From: Thalassotalea atypica | GTDB taxonomy: Bacteria > Pseudomonadota > Gammaproteobacteria > Enterobacterales > Alteromonadaceae | Direction: 5' to 3' | Length of the DNA: 64,000 nucleotides | NCBI RefSeq assembly: GCF_030295975.1 | Contig: NZ_AP027364.1 | Location: 3,224,001 to 3,288,000 of the forward strand | Shown: positions 38,498 through 47,354 of the stretch, piece after piece | How the letters are laid out: the number at the start of each line of letters is the position of its first letter | Position numbering within the stretch: the first letter of the stretch is position 1 | Made by a program: the position numbers and the translations under genes | Notes under the pieces: generated by a model | Database searches by the model: none | Seen by the model: the letters and a program-made list of their open reading frames with translations, nothing else | What the model was told of the DNA's origin: nothing

Positions 38498-40378
38498 GTG
38501 AACCTCTACCTTTTACTTATTCAGCACTTTTTCATCATAAAAAAATGCGTTAGATTCATTATTATTTTGTTATTTTCACTCACTATTTCTGCATGTGGAG
38601 GAAGTGATAAAAAACAAAAAGAAGCTCCCACTCCTAGCCAAAATTTTGCGCCAGAAGCTTTTGCAGGTGATGACCAAACCGTAGTAGAGAACAGCAAAGT
38701 TGTTTTATCTGGCAGCGGTTCAGACAGTGATGGTAGTATTACCGCGTATCTATGGCAACAAATAGATGGTGTCGATATATCAATTAACGATAGTGATCAA
38801 GCAGTCGCCAATTTTATTGCACCGCCTACGACAGAGTCGATTGCAATAACTATGCAATTAACGGTAACAGATAACCAAGGTGCATCTCATAGCAGTAGTG
38901 TCATTGTTAATGTCACTCCTTTTACATCAACTTCGTGGGAACCTTCTCCCATATCAAGTTGCAACAAAAACGAGAACATTTCCCCCGTTGCGGTATATGT
39001 CCCTGATACTTTGACGGAAGTCGGTCATCAAATGCATGAACCCTCAATTATATTCTCAGATCAAACTTTTACTTTTTTCAGCCGAGAAGATTCAGAACAA
39101 CCTTTCATCTCAAAAATATACCTTATTGAAGGTGGTTATTTTGAAGCAGTAGACGGTGAAGACAAATCTCTCATATTCGATGATGGTACTCATGGTGATT
39201 TAATAGCAGGCGACGGGATTTATACAAGAGCCTGCCTGTATGTACCAGAGTACCTTTTTCCTGAAAGAGATTACCTTGGGCAGTCCAATCTTATTGTAGT
39301 AAACAAGAAATACCGAGGTTCTGAGTCAGTTGAAACATTGACCCAAAACATTAGGGTGAATGAAACCGGACTTTTTATCAGTCTTGGTGACGAATACAAC
39401 TTAAGATACAAAAATCCGTGGGCGTTACACTCACCAGAAACTTGTAAAGCCTGCAATACTGCATGGCAACTTGCTGGCGATGTATTTGACTTTTTCTCGG
39501 TTACCCCAAGAGAGTTCATACATGGAGCCGGGTATGTGCGCGTGCATGATAACATTAAAGGGACAGGTTTTGCCCCGCCCTGCGAGAATAACTCTTATTG
39601 CTACAACATTATTGATGGAAAAGCCCATCAACGACTTACAGGGATTATTTGGAACGGAACGCCAGAATTAGACGCATTAAATCATGAGTTAGGTCATGGT
39701 TTAATCGGTGTAGCTTCCAGTAATTTTCCTGCTGAGGGTGAAGCGGCATGGAATTCAGGTGACGGCATGCATCATGACGCTGACATTACCGTGAACGGAG
39801 AGCTATCAGGCCCATTTTGGGATCCTGACAGAGGTTGGCCACATTCAGTCGTGTTGGAAAACGAGCAAGGAGAGCGATTTGAAACGTACCTTATTAAAGA
39901 TGCAGACGGACAATTTAAAATTAAACCATTAGATGACGACTTTAGAACGTGGGATGACATCTTACTTTATATTATGGGCCTACTAGATGCGACAGAAGTC
40001 ACTAAGACTTATTATAAGCTGGTTAACCCTAGCCTAACGGACTGCATATCTGAAGAGCAGCATTTAGTGTGCACCAACAATATTGTTGAAGCGGAGCAAG
40101 TGATTGAGTTTACCGTATCAGATTTTATAGCTAAATTTGGCGAATGGTCAGCACCAAGTTTTTATCAACCTCACAATATCACCATGGGTGTATTAAACAT
40201 TAGTGATAGACCGCACACAAATGCTGAAATCGTTTGGATGACCAAACTGCATAGAGAGTTTGCAGCAACAACCCCACCATCTACTCCTTGGTTTAAAGGC
40301 ACTACATGGCATAAAGCGACAAGAGAGTTATCACAAATCAACATTAACGCTTCCTCACTAGTAGAGCAAAATAAATAA
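38498..40378 (+). CDS. Predicted surface lipoprotein with PKD-like and zinc-protease-like (HELGH) regions
   Basis: The 626-residue protein begins with a long hydrophobic segment and a lipobox (LTISACGG, Cys33). A PKD/REJ-like Ig fold (about 50-140; AGDDQTVVENSKVVLSGSGS) follows. Next comes a choice-of-anchor-like segment (FDDGTHGDLIAGDGIYT, about 227-243), then a domain with HELGH at 396-400, fitting the HExxH zinc-ligand and catalytic signature of metallopeptidases. A candidate third ligand lies in DGMHHDAD about 30 residues later. It would face the periplasm or the outside. It starts with GTG after GGAAGAG. It is the only intact gene of the islet between the tRNA-Thr repeats. I do not recognise the peptidase family, so activity is unproven. 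Confidence 0.75.
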   Translation: MNLYLLLIQHFFIIKKCVRFIIILLFSLTISACGGSDKKQKEAPTPSQNFAPEAFAGDDQTVVENSKVVLSGSGSDSDGSITAYLWQQIDGVDISINDSDQAVANFIAPPTTESIAITMQLTVTDNQGASHSSSVIVNVTPFTSTSWEPSPISSCNKNENISPVAVYVPDTLTEVGHQMHEPSIIFSDQTFTFFSREDSEQPFISKIYLIEGGYFEAVDGEDKSLIFDDGTHGDLIAGDGIYTRACLYVPEYLFPERDYLGQSNLIVVNKKYRGSESVETLTQNIRVNETGLFISLGDEYNLRYKNPWALHSPETCKACNTAWQLAGDVFDFFSVTPREFIHGAGYVRVHDNIKGTGFAPPCENNSYCYNIIDGKAHQRLTGIIWNGTPELDALNHELGHGLIGVASSNFPAEGEAAWNSGDGMHHDADITVNGELSGPFWDPDRGWPHSVVLENEQGERFETYLIKDADGQFKIKPLDDDFRTWDDILLYIMGLLDATEVTKTYYKLVNPSLTDCISEEQHLVCTNNIVEAEQVIEFTVSDFIAKFGEWSAPSFYQPHNITMGVLNISDRPHTNAEIVWMTKLHREFAATTPPSTPWFKGTTWHKATRELSQININASSLVEQNK

Positions 40379-40468
40379 TTGAAACAGGATAAAGTCATGG
40401 GGAATTGTTTAATTGCCCTCAATTGATCTAGCTATTAAGTTGTATAAGTAGTGAGATTAGCTACAATC

Positions 40469-40796
40469 AGCAACTGACTTGTAATCAGTAGGTCGCCAGT
40501 TCGACTCCGGCAGTCGGCGCCATTCATCAGATAAGCCCAGCATCAGCTGGGCTTTTTTGTATCTATCGATTGATTAAATTCTTAATCAATTTTCACTTAC
40601 ACCAATATTTTATCTACCCTGCACTGCCTGTGGCGTATACGTCAGTTTGTTATTTATTTCGTATTGTTGATAGGCACAATATCCAATCTAATTTGAACAA
40701 ACACCATTAGGGGGAAGTGGGTATTAGGGTAAATTCATCAAGATACATTTGTTTTTCAGATGATTCTTACGGGATAAAAAGGATTTAAGCCGTAAC
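40469..40796 (+). repeat. Right copy of tRNA-Thr attachment repeat (displaced tRNA 3' part plus element end)
   Basis: The 50 bp at 40469-40518 equal the tRNA-Thr 3' part, with the discriminator base changed right after (GCGCCA for GCACCA). There is no 5' half, so it cannot be a tRNA. The downstream 280 bp are diverged but colinear with 37935-38222. Confidence 0.85.
40533..40558 (+). terminator. Terminator beside the displaced tRNA-Thr fragment
   Basis: AAGCCCAGC and GCTGGGCTT form a 9-bp stem with a 4-base loop followed by TTTT. Its position matches that of the real tRNA-operon terminator, but the stem sequence differs. Confidence 0.8.
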
Positions 40797-40864
40797 TTGG
40801 AATTGATTGGGTATTTCCTACTCCTCAGTTTTAGTGATGTTGTGATAATTAGGGGATATACTTT

Positions 40865-41074
40865 ATGGCAGTTTCTAGTCGCAGGATTACTATGCTCTCA
40901 ACCTTTTTAACTTGGCAAGAAATTCAGTTGGGGCAATTAGTACCTTTGCTGCCTCAATATGAATTAACCACTATGGATGCATATGCTCTGTTTTCTAATA
41001 GTTCATACTTGTCACAAAAAGTGCGCTTTTTAATTGAACACTTGGTTCAGCATTTTGGCGATAAACCCTACTAG
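40865..41074 (+). pseudogene. Relic of a LysR-family regulator gene (C-terminal end)
   Basis: The frame from about 40890 encodes the end of a LysR substrate domain: FLTWQEIQLGQLVPLLPQYE, then DAYALFSNSSYLSQKVRFLI and a final EHLVQHFGDKPY. The DNA-binding domain and most of the ligand domain are missing, and the upstream DNA is the element-end repeat. The frame opens with an ATG but has no plausible independent function. Confidence 0.7.
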
Positions 41075-41138
41075 GATAAACACCTTGCAACTTAATAGGG
41101 TCACCATAGATAGTAAAGTAATTGCGGACATCTTTTAT

Positions 41139-41254
41139 CTAAGCACCGTTAAGTAGACTGCTAAGTTTATGGATTCTATCGGTTTCTGACATTACCGCTA
41201 AGTTTAAATCAGCCCCTTGAGCCAGCATGTATTTAACCAACTTCTTTTTTCATA
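41139..41254 (-). pseudogene. Possible ankyrin-repeat relic
   Basis: The minus strand encodes KKLVKYMLAQGADLNLA followed by a short helical tail and a stop. The LVKYMLAQGADLN stretch is the typical second helix and turn of an ankyrin repeat. The frame is blocked by a TGA directly upstream, so at best this is the end of a lost gene. Confidence 0.35.
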
Positions 41255-41570
41255 TTGGCCACCTTTATCAGTTGATACAATGTTATTCATTTATTCTCTA
41301 TCGGTAAAACTAAACATTGGAAGTAGTGTTTGAATTCTGTATTGAGTTTTAAGTATTGAATCGAATCGGCTAAATGCGATGCCACTTAATGATTACAACA
41401 ATGTTGTAAGAAAACTGTTCGCTATGCTGACATTAGTCTAAGCTCAAATTTTATTAAAAGTTTTAGAAAAAAGTTCATTGAGTGTCCAAAAAGCAAAGGT
41501 TGAGATGTTATTACATTGTCATTGAATTACGTTAATGACAAAAAAAGATGAATTTATAACGGAGTATGAA

Positions 41571-41912
41571 ATGAAAAATAACACCTATATGTGCATTTTA
41601 CGTAGTGCTACGGGAACGTGTGAAAAACCTTCTCCTTCCGAAATGGAAATAATGTATGCCAAATACCAAGCTTGGCAACAAGAGTTCGCTGACAACATAC
41701 TAGACATGGGCAACAAGCTCGGCTCAGTAGCTAGTGTAGTGAGACACGACCAAGTTACCGATGGCCCTTTCATTGAGCTTAAAGAAGTGGTTGGCGGTTA
41801 TATGATGCTAACTGCACACACCTTAGAACAAGCAATTGCTGTAATCAAAGCTAGCCCCATGGTTTCAAATGCAGGAACCAGTATTGAGATACGAGAAATT
41901 TGCACGCCTTGA
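41571..41912 (+). CDS. YCII-related DGPF-domain protein
   Basis: The 113-residue protein has the YCII/DGPF fold with the diagnostic VTDGPFIELKEVVGGYMML segment. It starts at the ATG at 41571, with GGAG seven bases upstream; the longer frame has no such site. Its stop overlaps the TTG start of the next gene. DGPF proteins are the hallmark partners of ECF42-type sigma factors, and their biochemical role is unknown. Confidence 0.88.
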   Translation: MKNNTYMCILRSATGTCEKPSPSEMEIMYAKYQAWQQEFADNILDMGNKLGSVASVVRHDQVTDGPFIELKEVVGGYMMLTAHTLEQAIAVIKASPMVSNAGTSIEIREICTP

Positions 41913-43156
41913 GTCATAAAAAAACACAAGTAGAGCAATTATTTCGCCATGAGTACGGTAAACTTGTGGCGATTTTATCGCGCCGAACAAATATGCAGTA
42001 CATTGACACTATTGAGGATTGTGTCCAATGGGCGTTAGCGCAAGCATTAGAATTTTGGGGCAATGAAAACATTCCAGAAAACCCATCAGCTTGGCTTTAT
42101 CGAGTCGCCTATAATCGTCTTTTATCAGAGTTTAAAACAAGCAAGCATCATAACGATTTGCTGGCTGAGCATCATGCCATAAAAAAAGATGACTTCAATG
42201 AACATCAAGACATTAGTTTTTCCAGCGAGATAAACGATTCAATGTTATGCATGTTGTTTGCTGTTTGTAACGATGCTATCCCTGCTGAATCTAAGTTAGT
42301 ATTCACCTTAAAAAGTTTATGTGGTTTTAGCATTAGGGAGATTGCTCTTAGACTATTCATGACAGAAGCAAATGCTTACAAACGCTATAGTCGAGCCAAG
42401 CAGCACCTTAAAAAACAGGTGTTAACATTGGATAATCTAACGAATAATGAGGTAGTTGCTCGACTATCATCAATACATCAAATTTTATACTTAATGTTTA
42501 CTGAAGGCTATTTATCTTCACACCCTGATATCGCCATTCGACACGATTTATGTGAAGAAGCAATCCGACTGGCGGGGCTGTTAGTTGAACATCAATTGGG
42601 CGATTTACCTAATAGTTATGCTTTGTTGGCATTAATGTATTTTCATCTTGCCAGAATTAAAGCACGGCAAAAAGACAACGGAACCTTGTTATTATTAGAA
42701 CACCAAGACCGTAAGATGTGGGATCCCCAACTAACAAAAATAGCTATGGAGTTACTCGCATATTCAGCCTCTGGCGATAATATTTCACGCTATCATATCG
42801 AGGCAGGGATTGCTGCTGAGCATGCCTTGTCGCCCTCATTTAGCCAAACACGATGGGATAAAATTATCGCGTCATATCAGTTACTAGAACGCATTGCTCC
42901 ATCACCACTGCATTTTCTCAATCGAGCCATAGCAACAGCAGAGTGCCAAGGCCCACAAGCAGGATTAGCAGTATTGAAGTCTGCCAACATCCCTCATTGG
43001 CTTGAACAATCTTATCATTGGCATGCAGTACAAGCAGACTTGCTTTTTCGCAGTGGCGAATTCGTGCTAGGACAAAAACACACCGAACTTGCAATTACAG
43101 CGGCTCCCACAGAGCACATTAGGCAGTTATTAAGCGATCGTCTGGACCAAGGCTGA
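41909..43156 (+). CDS. ECF sigma factor of the ECF42/SigJ-like type with C-terminal helical extension
   Basis: The roughly 415-residue protein has sigma-70 region 2 (about 8-75; IEDCVQWALAQALEFWG), region 4 (about 110-165; LKSLCGFSIREIALRLFMTE) and a long C-terminal TPR-like DUF6596 extension (about 175-410; FLNRAIATAECQGPQAGLAVL). No anti-sigma gene is adjacent; in ECF42 systems the extension itself is thought to control activity. I choose the TTG at 41909, which overlaps the upstream stop as TTGA, so initiation is probably coupled. A TTG at 41900 is also open, and no ATG exists near the expected start. Confidence 0.85.
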   Translation: MSHKKTQVEQLFRHEYGKLVAILSRRTNMQYIDTIEDCVQWALAQALEFWGNENIPENPSAWLYRVAYNRLLSEFKTSKHHNDLLAEHHAIKKDDFNEHQDISFSSEINDSMLCMLFAVCNDAIPAESKLVFTLKSLCGFSIREIALRLFMTEANAYKRYSRAKQHLKKQVLTLDNLTNNEVVARLSSIHQILYLMFTEGYLSSHPDIAIRHDLCEEAIRLAGLLVEHQLGDLPNSYALLALMYFHLARIKARQKDNGTLLLLEHQDRKMWDPQLTKIAMELLAYSASGDNISRYHIEAGIAAEHALSPSFSQTRWDKIIASYQLLERIAPSPLHFLNRAIATAECQGPQAGLAVLKSANIPHWLEQSYHWHAVQADLLFRSGEFVLGQKHTELAITAAPTEHIRQLLSDRLDQG

Positions 43157-43184
43157 CATTTCCTCATCAGTTATCACAACGAGG

Positions 43185-43217
43185 CAAGCCATAAAGCGCT
43201 GTGTGCTTTATGGCTTG
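43185..43217. terminator. Bidirectional terminator between sigma gene and sugar operon
   Basis: CAAGCCATAAAGC pairs with GCTTTATGGCTTG in a perfect 13-bp stem with a 7-base loop. A T-rich tail (TCTTTCT) follows on the plus strand. It separates two convergent genes. Confidence 0.75.
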
Positions 43218-43230
43218 TCTTTCTCATTTA

Positions 43231-43980
43231 TTAAAGGGCTAAGCCCAAATTAGCAAGGGCCTTATTTAAATGTTCCATAGCTTCATCGGTAGGTCCTGGG
43301 TAGTCCCCTGCAATAGGGACGTTACCAACATAGCCCAAATCTTTGGTGCCCTCGGGACTACAAAAGAATGCGGCTAATGCCAGTTTTCTAAATCGGCTAA
43401 ACGCAGCGGCTACTCGCTTATATTGTGCGGGCGTTTCATCTGTGTGATAAGCGACATCATCCATAATCATTAGCTGCTCTACCGACGAAAGGCCGGCAAA
43501 TCCTTTAGCAAACCTTAACGTAGACTCATCATCTATCCATACCAACATCGAAAGAATCGTTAAACGATCGTCCTGTTGTCTTTTATATGGCGCGCTGACC
43601 CACTCATCAATAACATCAGGAACATTCACTTCCGTTGCCGACGGCACATCGCCGTCTCGAGGCACGAGAATATCAGCAAGTATGGCAACTAGCGTTAAAT
43701 GTTCAGCTGACAACGTTTTTGGCCAAGGTGATGATGGCGGAATGATCATATCCGGATCTTTACCGTAACCTTTCACCGAAATGGGCGGTAAAGATAAATC
43801 AGGCCAATGCCCTTTGATCGCTTCTTTGGCGACATCTACAGCCTTATCATTGACGTCACAACCCACAAGGGAAGGCAATAAGGCACTTGCAGACAATACT
43901 CCTAGCCACTTTAAAGACTCTCGACGGCTGATTGTTGATTGATATAGCGCACCTTTATCATTTTTAATGACTTTGGCCAT
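43231..43980 (-). CDS. Gluconate 2-dehydrogenase subunit 3-like protein (small subunit of GMC dehydrogenase)
   Basis: The roughly 249-residue protein has an N-terminal twin-Arg-like export signal (SRRESLKWLGVLSASALL) with a possible lipobox Cys (VGCDV). A DUF1485/gluconate-dehydrogenase subunit 3 domain follows (LTLVAILADILVPRDGDVPSA; YVGNVPIAGDYPGPTDEAM). Small subunits of this type escort the GMC flavoprotein to the periplasm and form a complex with it. It is the last gene of the nine-gene operon, and its start overlaps the GMC gene region. The ATG at 43980 with GGAG eight bases upstream is preferred over 44019. Confidence 0.85.
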   Translation of the reverse strand: MAKVIKNDKGALYQSTISRRESLKWLGVLSASALLPSLVGCDVNDKAVDVAKEAIKGHWPDLSLPPISVKGYGKDPDMIIPPSSPWPKTLSAEHLTLVAILADILVPRDGDVPSATEVNVPDVIDEWVSAPYKRQQDDRLTILSMLVWIDDESTLRFAKGFAGLSSVEQLMIMDDVAYHTDETPAQYKRVAAAFSRFRKLALAAFFCSPEGTKDLGYVGNVPIAGDYPGPTDEAMEHLNKALANLGLAL

Positions 43981-43982
43981 GA

Positions 43983-45668
43983 TTAAAGCTCCCCGTTTGT
44001 TAACTGCTCTGCCAACCAAGTGGCATTACGCATTGCTAATGTCATGATCGTTAAAGTACAGTTTTTATGTGGATTTGAGGCAAAAACCCCAGCATCCATA
44101 ACAAATACGTTGTCACAGTCCCAAGTTTGGCCATATTGATTGGTAACTGACTCTTTTGGCGATTCTCCCATACGGGTACTGCCTACCTCATGGATGATTT
44201 GACCACCTTTTAAAATCGCTTGCTCTGCACTTGGCAGTGGCTCTGTGAAAGTGGCCCCCATAGTTTCTAAAATTGCTTTCGCTGTTTTTAAACCATGCTC
44301 CACTTGTTTTAATTCATGCTCTGACCATTTCCAATGAAACTTGGCCACGGGTATACCCCACTTATCCCTAACCGCTTCGTCAATTTCCATATAACAATGT
44401 TCATTCGGTAACATCTCACCACGCAATGCCAAGTAAACACCAGCGCCATAGTGTTTTTTAGCTTGCTCCTTTAGCGATTTACCATAGCCCTGCAAGTCAC
44501 CGCTAACACCTGCACCTGGCGCTCTAAAGCCTGTGCCTAACTCAAAGTGATAGCCTCGTGGAAAATCAAGTTCTCCTTTTGTCTGACTCTTATGTCCCCA
44601 CCATGGAATAAATAAGTGGTTAGCAGTATGTCCATCTTCATTGTATATTGGTCGCCCTTCTAAAGCGGGAATATGTGCGCCAAGTCCAGTACCAGTTGAG
44701 TCCATAATATTTCGGCCAACTTGCATACTTGAATTCGCTAAACCATTAGGGTGATGTTCACTTTTTGAATTTAATAACAGTCTTGCTGATTCACAAGCAC
44801 TAGCGGCAAGAATAACAACCTTAGCTGGGATCTTAATATCTTGGCTGGTTTTCTTATCAACATAAGTCAAACCATTTACTTTTCCTTTACTATCGACATC
44901 AACCTTACGCACCATAGCATCGGTGATAATTTTCAAATTGCCCGTCGCTAACGCCATAGGAATTAGAGATGTGGTGGTTTGAAAAGCGGCACCAATCGAG
45001 CAGCCATGACCACACGGGGTTGCGTAAAAACAGGCTTGTCTGTCATCTTTAGGACGTGTTAACACTGCGCGATGCATAGGAACGGCAGGAATACCCAATT
45101 TCTTAGCCGCAGCAGCTACAAGCAATTCAGGTACTCTAGGTTTAGGGGGCGGTTGTAACACACCTTCAGCTGAATCAGGCATATCGTCCAGCCCTGTATT
45201 AGTGCCACATATGCCAACTAATGCTTCTGTTTTATCATACCAAGGCGCGAGCTCCTGATATTCAAAAGGCCAATCAGCACCTAAACCATCGCGCGACTTA
45301 CCCTTAAAATCATGTTCACTAAAGCGTAATGAATACCTGCCCCAGTGGTTGGTTCTACCGCCAAGCATACGTGCTCGCCACCAAAGAAAGTCAGAATCTT
45401 TACCGGTCGTGTAAGGCTCATTCGGCACGGTCCAACCGCCATCTACGGTTGCATCGTAAAAACCAAAATCCTTATCCACATTACCCGCACCCATCAATGG
45501 CGCTTGGCCATTGGTTTTAAACATCGGCGTTTCAGTTTTTGGATCGTAATCCCGCCCGGCTTCTAGCATTAATACTTTATGACCCGCTTTCGCCAACGTA
45601 TATGCAGCCATAGCTCCACCAGCTCCAGAGCCAACAACGACAACCTGATAGTCAAAATCTTTCATCAT
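43983..45668 (-). CDS. GMC-family oxidoreductase (probable glucoside 3-dehydrogenase large subunit)
   Basis: The roughly 561-residue flavoprotein has an N-terminal FAD site (VVVVGSGAGGAMAAYTLAKAG), the GGRTNHWGR substrate-side block, a Cys-rich CGHGCSIGAAF segment and the C-terminal active-site region HEVGSTRMG ... NPHKNCTLTIM. It pairs with the adjacent subunit-3 gene, as in glucoside 3-dehydrogenases that oxidise the C3 hydroxyl of sugars. There are adjacent ATGs at 45668 and 45665. The exact sugar is not known. Confidence 0.87.
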   Translation of the reverse strand: MMKDFDYQVVVVGSGAGGAMAAYTLAKAGHKVLMLEAGRDYDPKTETPMFKTNGQAPLMGAGNVDKDFGFYDATVDGGWTVPNEPYTTGKDSDFLWWRARMLGGRTNHWGRYSLRFSEHDFKGKSRDGLGADWPFEYQELAPWYDKTEALVGICGTNTGLDDMPDSAEGVLQPPPKPRVPELLVAAAAKKLGIPAVPMHRAVLTRPKDDRQACFYATPCGHGCSIGAAFQTTTSLIPMALATGNLKIITDAMVRKVDVDSKGKVNGLTYVDKKTSQDIKIPAKVVILAASACESARLLLNSKSEHHPNGLANSSMQVGRNIMDSTGTGLGAHIPALEGRPIYNEDGHTANHLFIPWWGHKSQTKGELDFPRGYHFELGTGFRAPGAGVSGDLQGYGKSLKEQAKKHYGAGVYLALRGEMLPNEHCYMEIDEAVRDKWGIPVAKFHWKWSEHELKQVEHGLKTAKAILETMGATFTEPLPSAEQAILKGGQIIHEVGSTRMGESPKESVTNQYGQTWDCDNVFVMDAGVFASNPHKNCTLTIMTLAMRNATWLAEQLTNGEL

Positions 45669-45678
45669 ATTTACCACG

Positions 45679-46404
45679 TTATAATGCTTTTATTTTAATG
45701 TTTTTAAAGGCAACCGGATCACTGTGATCCTGCAAGCCAATATGGCCTATCTCTGCGCCAGCAAAACCTTGCCAGTCACTGAATTTACTTTTGGTGACTA
45801 ATTTATTCCATTGCTCGCTGCCAATGCTAATATCGACAGTTTGTACTTGGTTTTGCCATACTTTTAGTGCATTTTTATTTAATAAAATACGTACCTGATT
45901 CCACTGTCCTGCTGGTTTATGTGATGTTTTGGGTGATGCGATTAAATCATATAATGAGCCTGATAAATGCGAGTCTATTTTGTTATCACTATGGCGCTGA
46001 TTATCAAGTATTTGCACTTCAATCGCATGAGAATATATTTGCTTACCAAGCTCATCAGCCATAACAAAAATACCACTGTTGCCCGCTTTTGAGATTTTCC
46101 ACTCCAGTTTCAAATCAAAGTTTTGGTACTTATCTTTTGTCAGTATATCGCCGCCGCCTTTTTCAGTAAGACGAATTTCCCCCTCAATCACTTGCCACTT
46201 ATCGCTTAAACCTGATTGTTTGAAATTGCGCCATGCCGACATGTCTTTACCATTAAACAGCAATTGCCAACCTTGTTTTTCTTCCTTCTCTGTTAAGACA
46301 TTGTCATGAGCAAATGCCAATGGCTGCAAGACCATAAACAAAGACACGGCGCCACCTTTGATAGCGCCTATTGATGAGCGTAAGTAATGATTTAATCTAT
46401 TCAT
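45679..46404 (-). CDS. DUF1080 family protein (3-keto-disaccharide hydrolase domain)
   Basis: The roughly 241-residue protein has a signal peptide (about 1-33) and one DUF1080 beta-sandwich domain (LLFNGKDMSAWRNF; GDILTKDKYQNFDLKLEWKI; GNSGIFVMADE; VEVQILDNQ-like HAIEVQILDN). Family members act on 3-keto-glycosides, by elimination or hydrolysis. It is exported, so it would act in the periplasm with the neighbouring dehydrogenases. AGAGAAG before 46404 supports this start; an upstream ATG at 46425 is possible. Confidence 0.87.
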   Translation of the reverse strand: MNRLNHYLRSSIGAIKGGAVSLFMVLQPLAFAHDNVLTEKEEKQGWQLLFNGKDMSAWRNFKQSGLSDKWQVIEGEIRLTEKGGGDILTKDKYQNFDLKLEWKISKAGNSGIFVMADELGKQIYSHAIEVQILDNQRHSDNKIDSHLSGSLYDLIASPKTSHKPAGQWNQVRILLNKNALKVWQNQVQTVDISIGSEQWNKLVTKSKFSDWQGFAGAEIGHIGLQDHSDPVAFKNIKIKAL

Positions 46405-46461
46405 GTAACTTCTCTGTATGTTCAACCGAAAATTTTGGTTCTAAAAAGTATGGATAAAGCG

Positions 46462-47316
46462 TTAAAGTTTATTGAGGATTTTGTCTAATCCTTGTTTGGA
46501 AATTTTGACTGCTTCTAGCGGCGAAATACCATTAGGATACTCTTCCTGTTCAACGACAAACCATCTTGTGCCACCTACGGCAATATTGGTTTTAGATAAT
46601 CCCACCCAGTCGATGGTATCTTGCCCAATAAACGGTAATTTTCCCGTTACACCTTTAGGCAATTTAACTTTGTAGTGAGTTGTAATCGTGCGCCCAGGGT
46701 AGCGTTTAACATAATCTATAGGGTCTTTTCCGGCATACGTTGTCCAACCAACATCTTGTTGCAGCACAACATTGTGGGAGGTGTGCTGCGCCAAATAGTC
46801 CCAATAAGTTGAGTTATTGTATGCATTGAATTCATGATCGTGATTATGAAAGCCTGTTTTTATGCCAAAGGGCTCAAGCTTTTTTGCTAGCTTATTGAGT
46901 AAAAATACGACTTCTTTAATCCCTTCGGGGTGCCACGCTCGCTCGTCCCAGCCAACAATTAACATATCAACACCTAGCGTTTGATAAAAAGCGATGGTTT
47001 CATCAAAGTTTTTGTCGTTAAGTTGTTCAAAGGAGATATGCGCGCCACTTCCTTTTAGCCCTAACTGGTCAAGCACTCGTTTAACCGCCGCTGCGTCCCC
47101 TGAAAATTCGCCAAACTCGTTAGCAAATTCAACACCTGTAAAGCCCATATTTGCCAAAGCACTTAATGTTCCGGTGAAGTCAGCTTTCACGTCTTCTTTA
47201 ACTGACCATAATTGAACACTGATTTGCGGCATAGCCGTGTACTCTTGCTTTGCATTGGCCACAGTTGTCATTGATAGCAAAATGGCTCCTAAGATCATCA
47301 ATCTGGCTAATTTCAT
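46462..47316 (-). CDS. Exported xylose-isomerase-like TIM-barrel protein
   Basis: The roughly 284-residue protein has a signal peptide (MKLARLMILGAILLSMTTVA) followed by an AP-endonuclease-2/sugar isomerase barrel. Metal-binding residues are expected in FNHD-type segments (TGFHNHDHEFNAY, LQQDVGWTTYAG, TTHYKVKLP). Exported barrels of this type beside DUF1080 and GMC genes are implicated in keto-glycoside conversion. It lies 58 bp before DUF1080 in operon order. The ATG at 47316 begins the signal peptide; a GTG 12 bases upstream is open. Confidence 0.85.
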   Translation of the reverse strand: MKLARLMILGAILLSMTTVANAKQEYTAMPQISVQLWSVKEDVKADFTGTLSALANMGFTGVEFANEFGEFSGDAAAVKRVLDQLGLKGSGAHISFEQLNDKNFDETIAFYQTLGVDMLIVGWDERAWHPEGIKEVVFLLNKLAKKLEPFGIKTGFHNHDHEFNAYNNSTYWDYLAQHTSHNVVLQQDVGWTTYAGKDPIDYVKRYPGRTITTHYKVKLPKGVTGKLPFIGQDTIDWVGLSKTNIAVGGTRWFVVEQEEYPNGISPLEAVKISKQGLDKILNKL

Positions 47317-47354
47317 AGTGATTCTCACGTTAGTCTTTCTTATCGTTATTTGAA

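Larger units (their letters stand above)
40797..41570. other. Degenerate accessory DNA
   Basis: About 770 bp with no intact gene. It holds the LysR relic (40865-41074) and a possible ankyrin relic on the other strand (41139-41254); the rest shows frequent stops. It is probably the decayed interior of an older element at the tRNA-Thr site. Confidence 0.5.

Noticed and set aside
40471..40525. A second tRNA-Thr gene
   Set aside because: Only the part from the D-stem end to the 3' end is present; the 5' acceptor strand is missing, so no cloverleaf can form.
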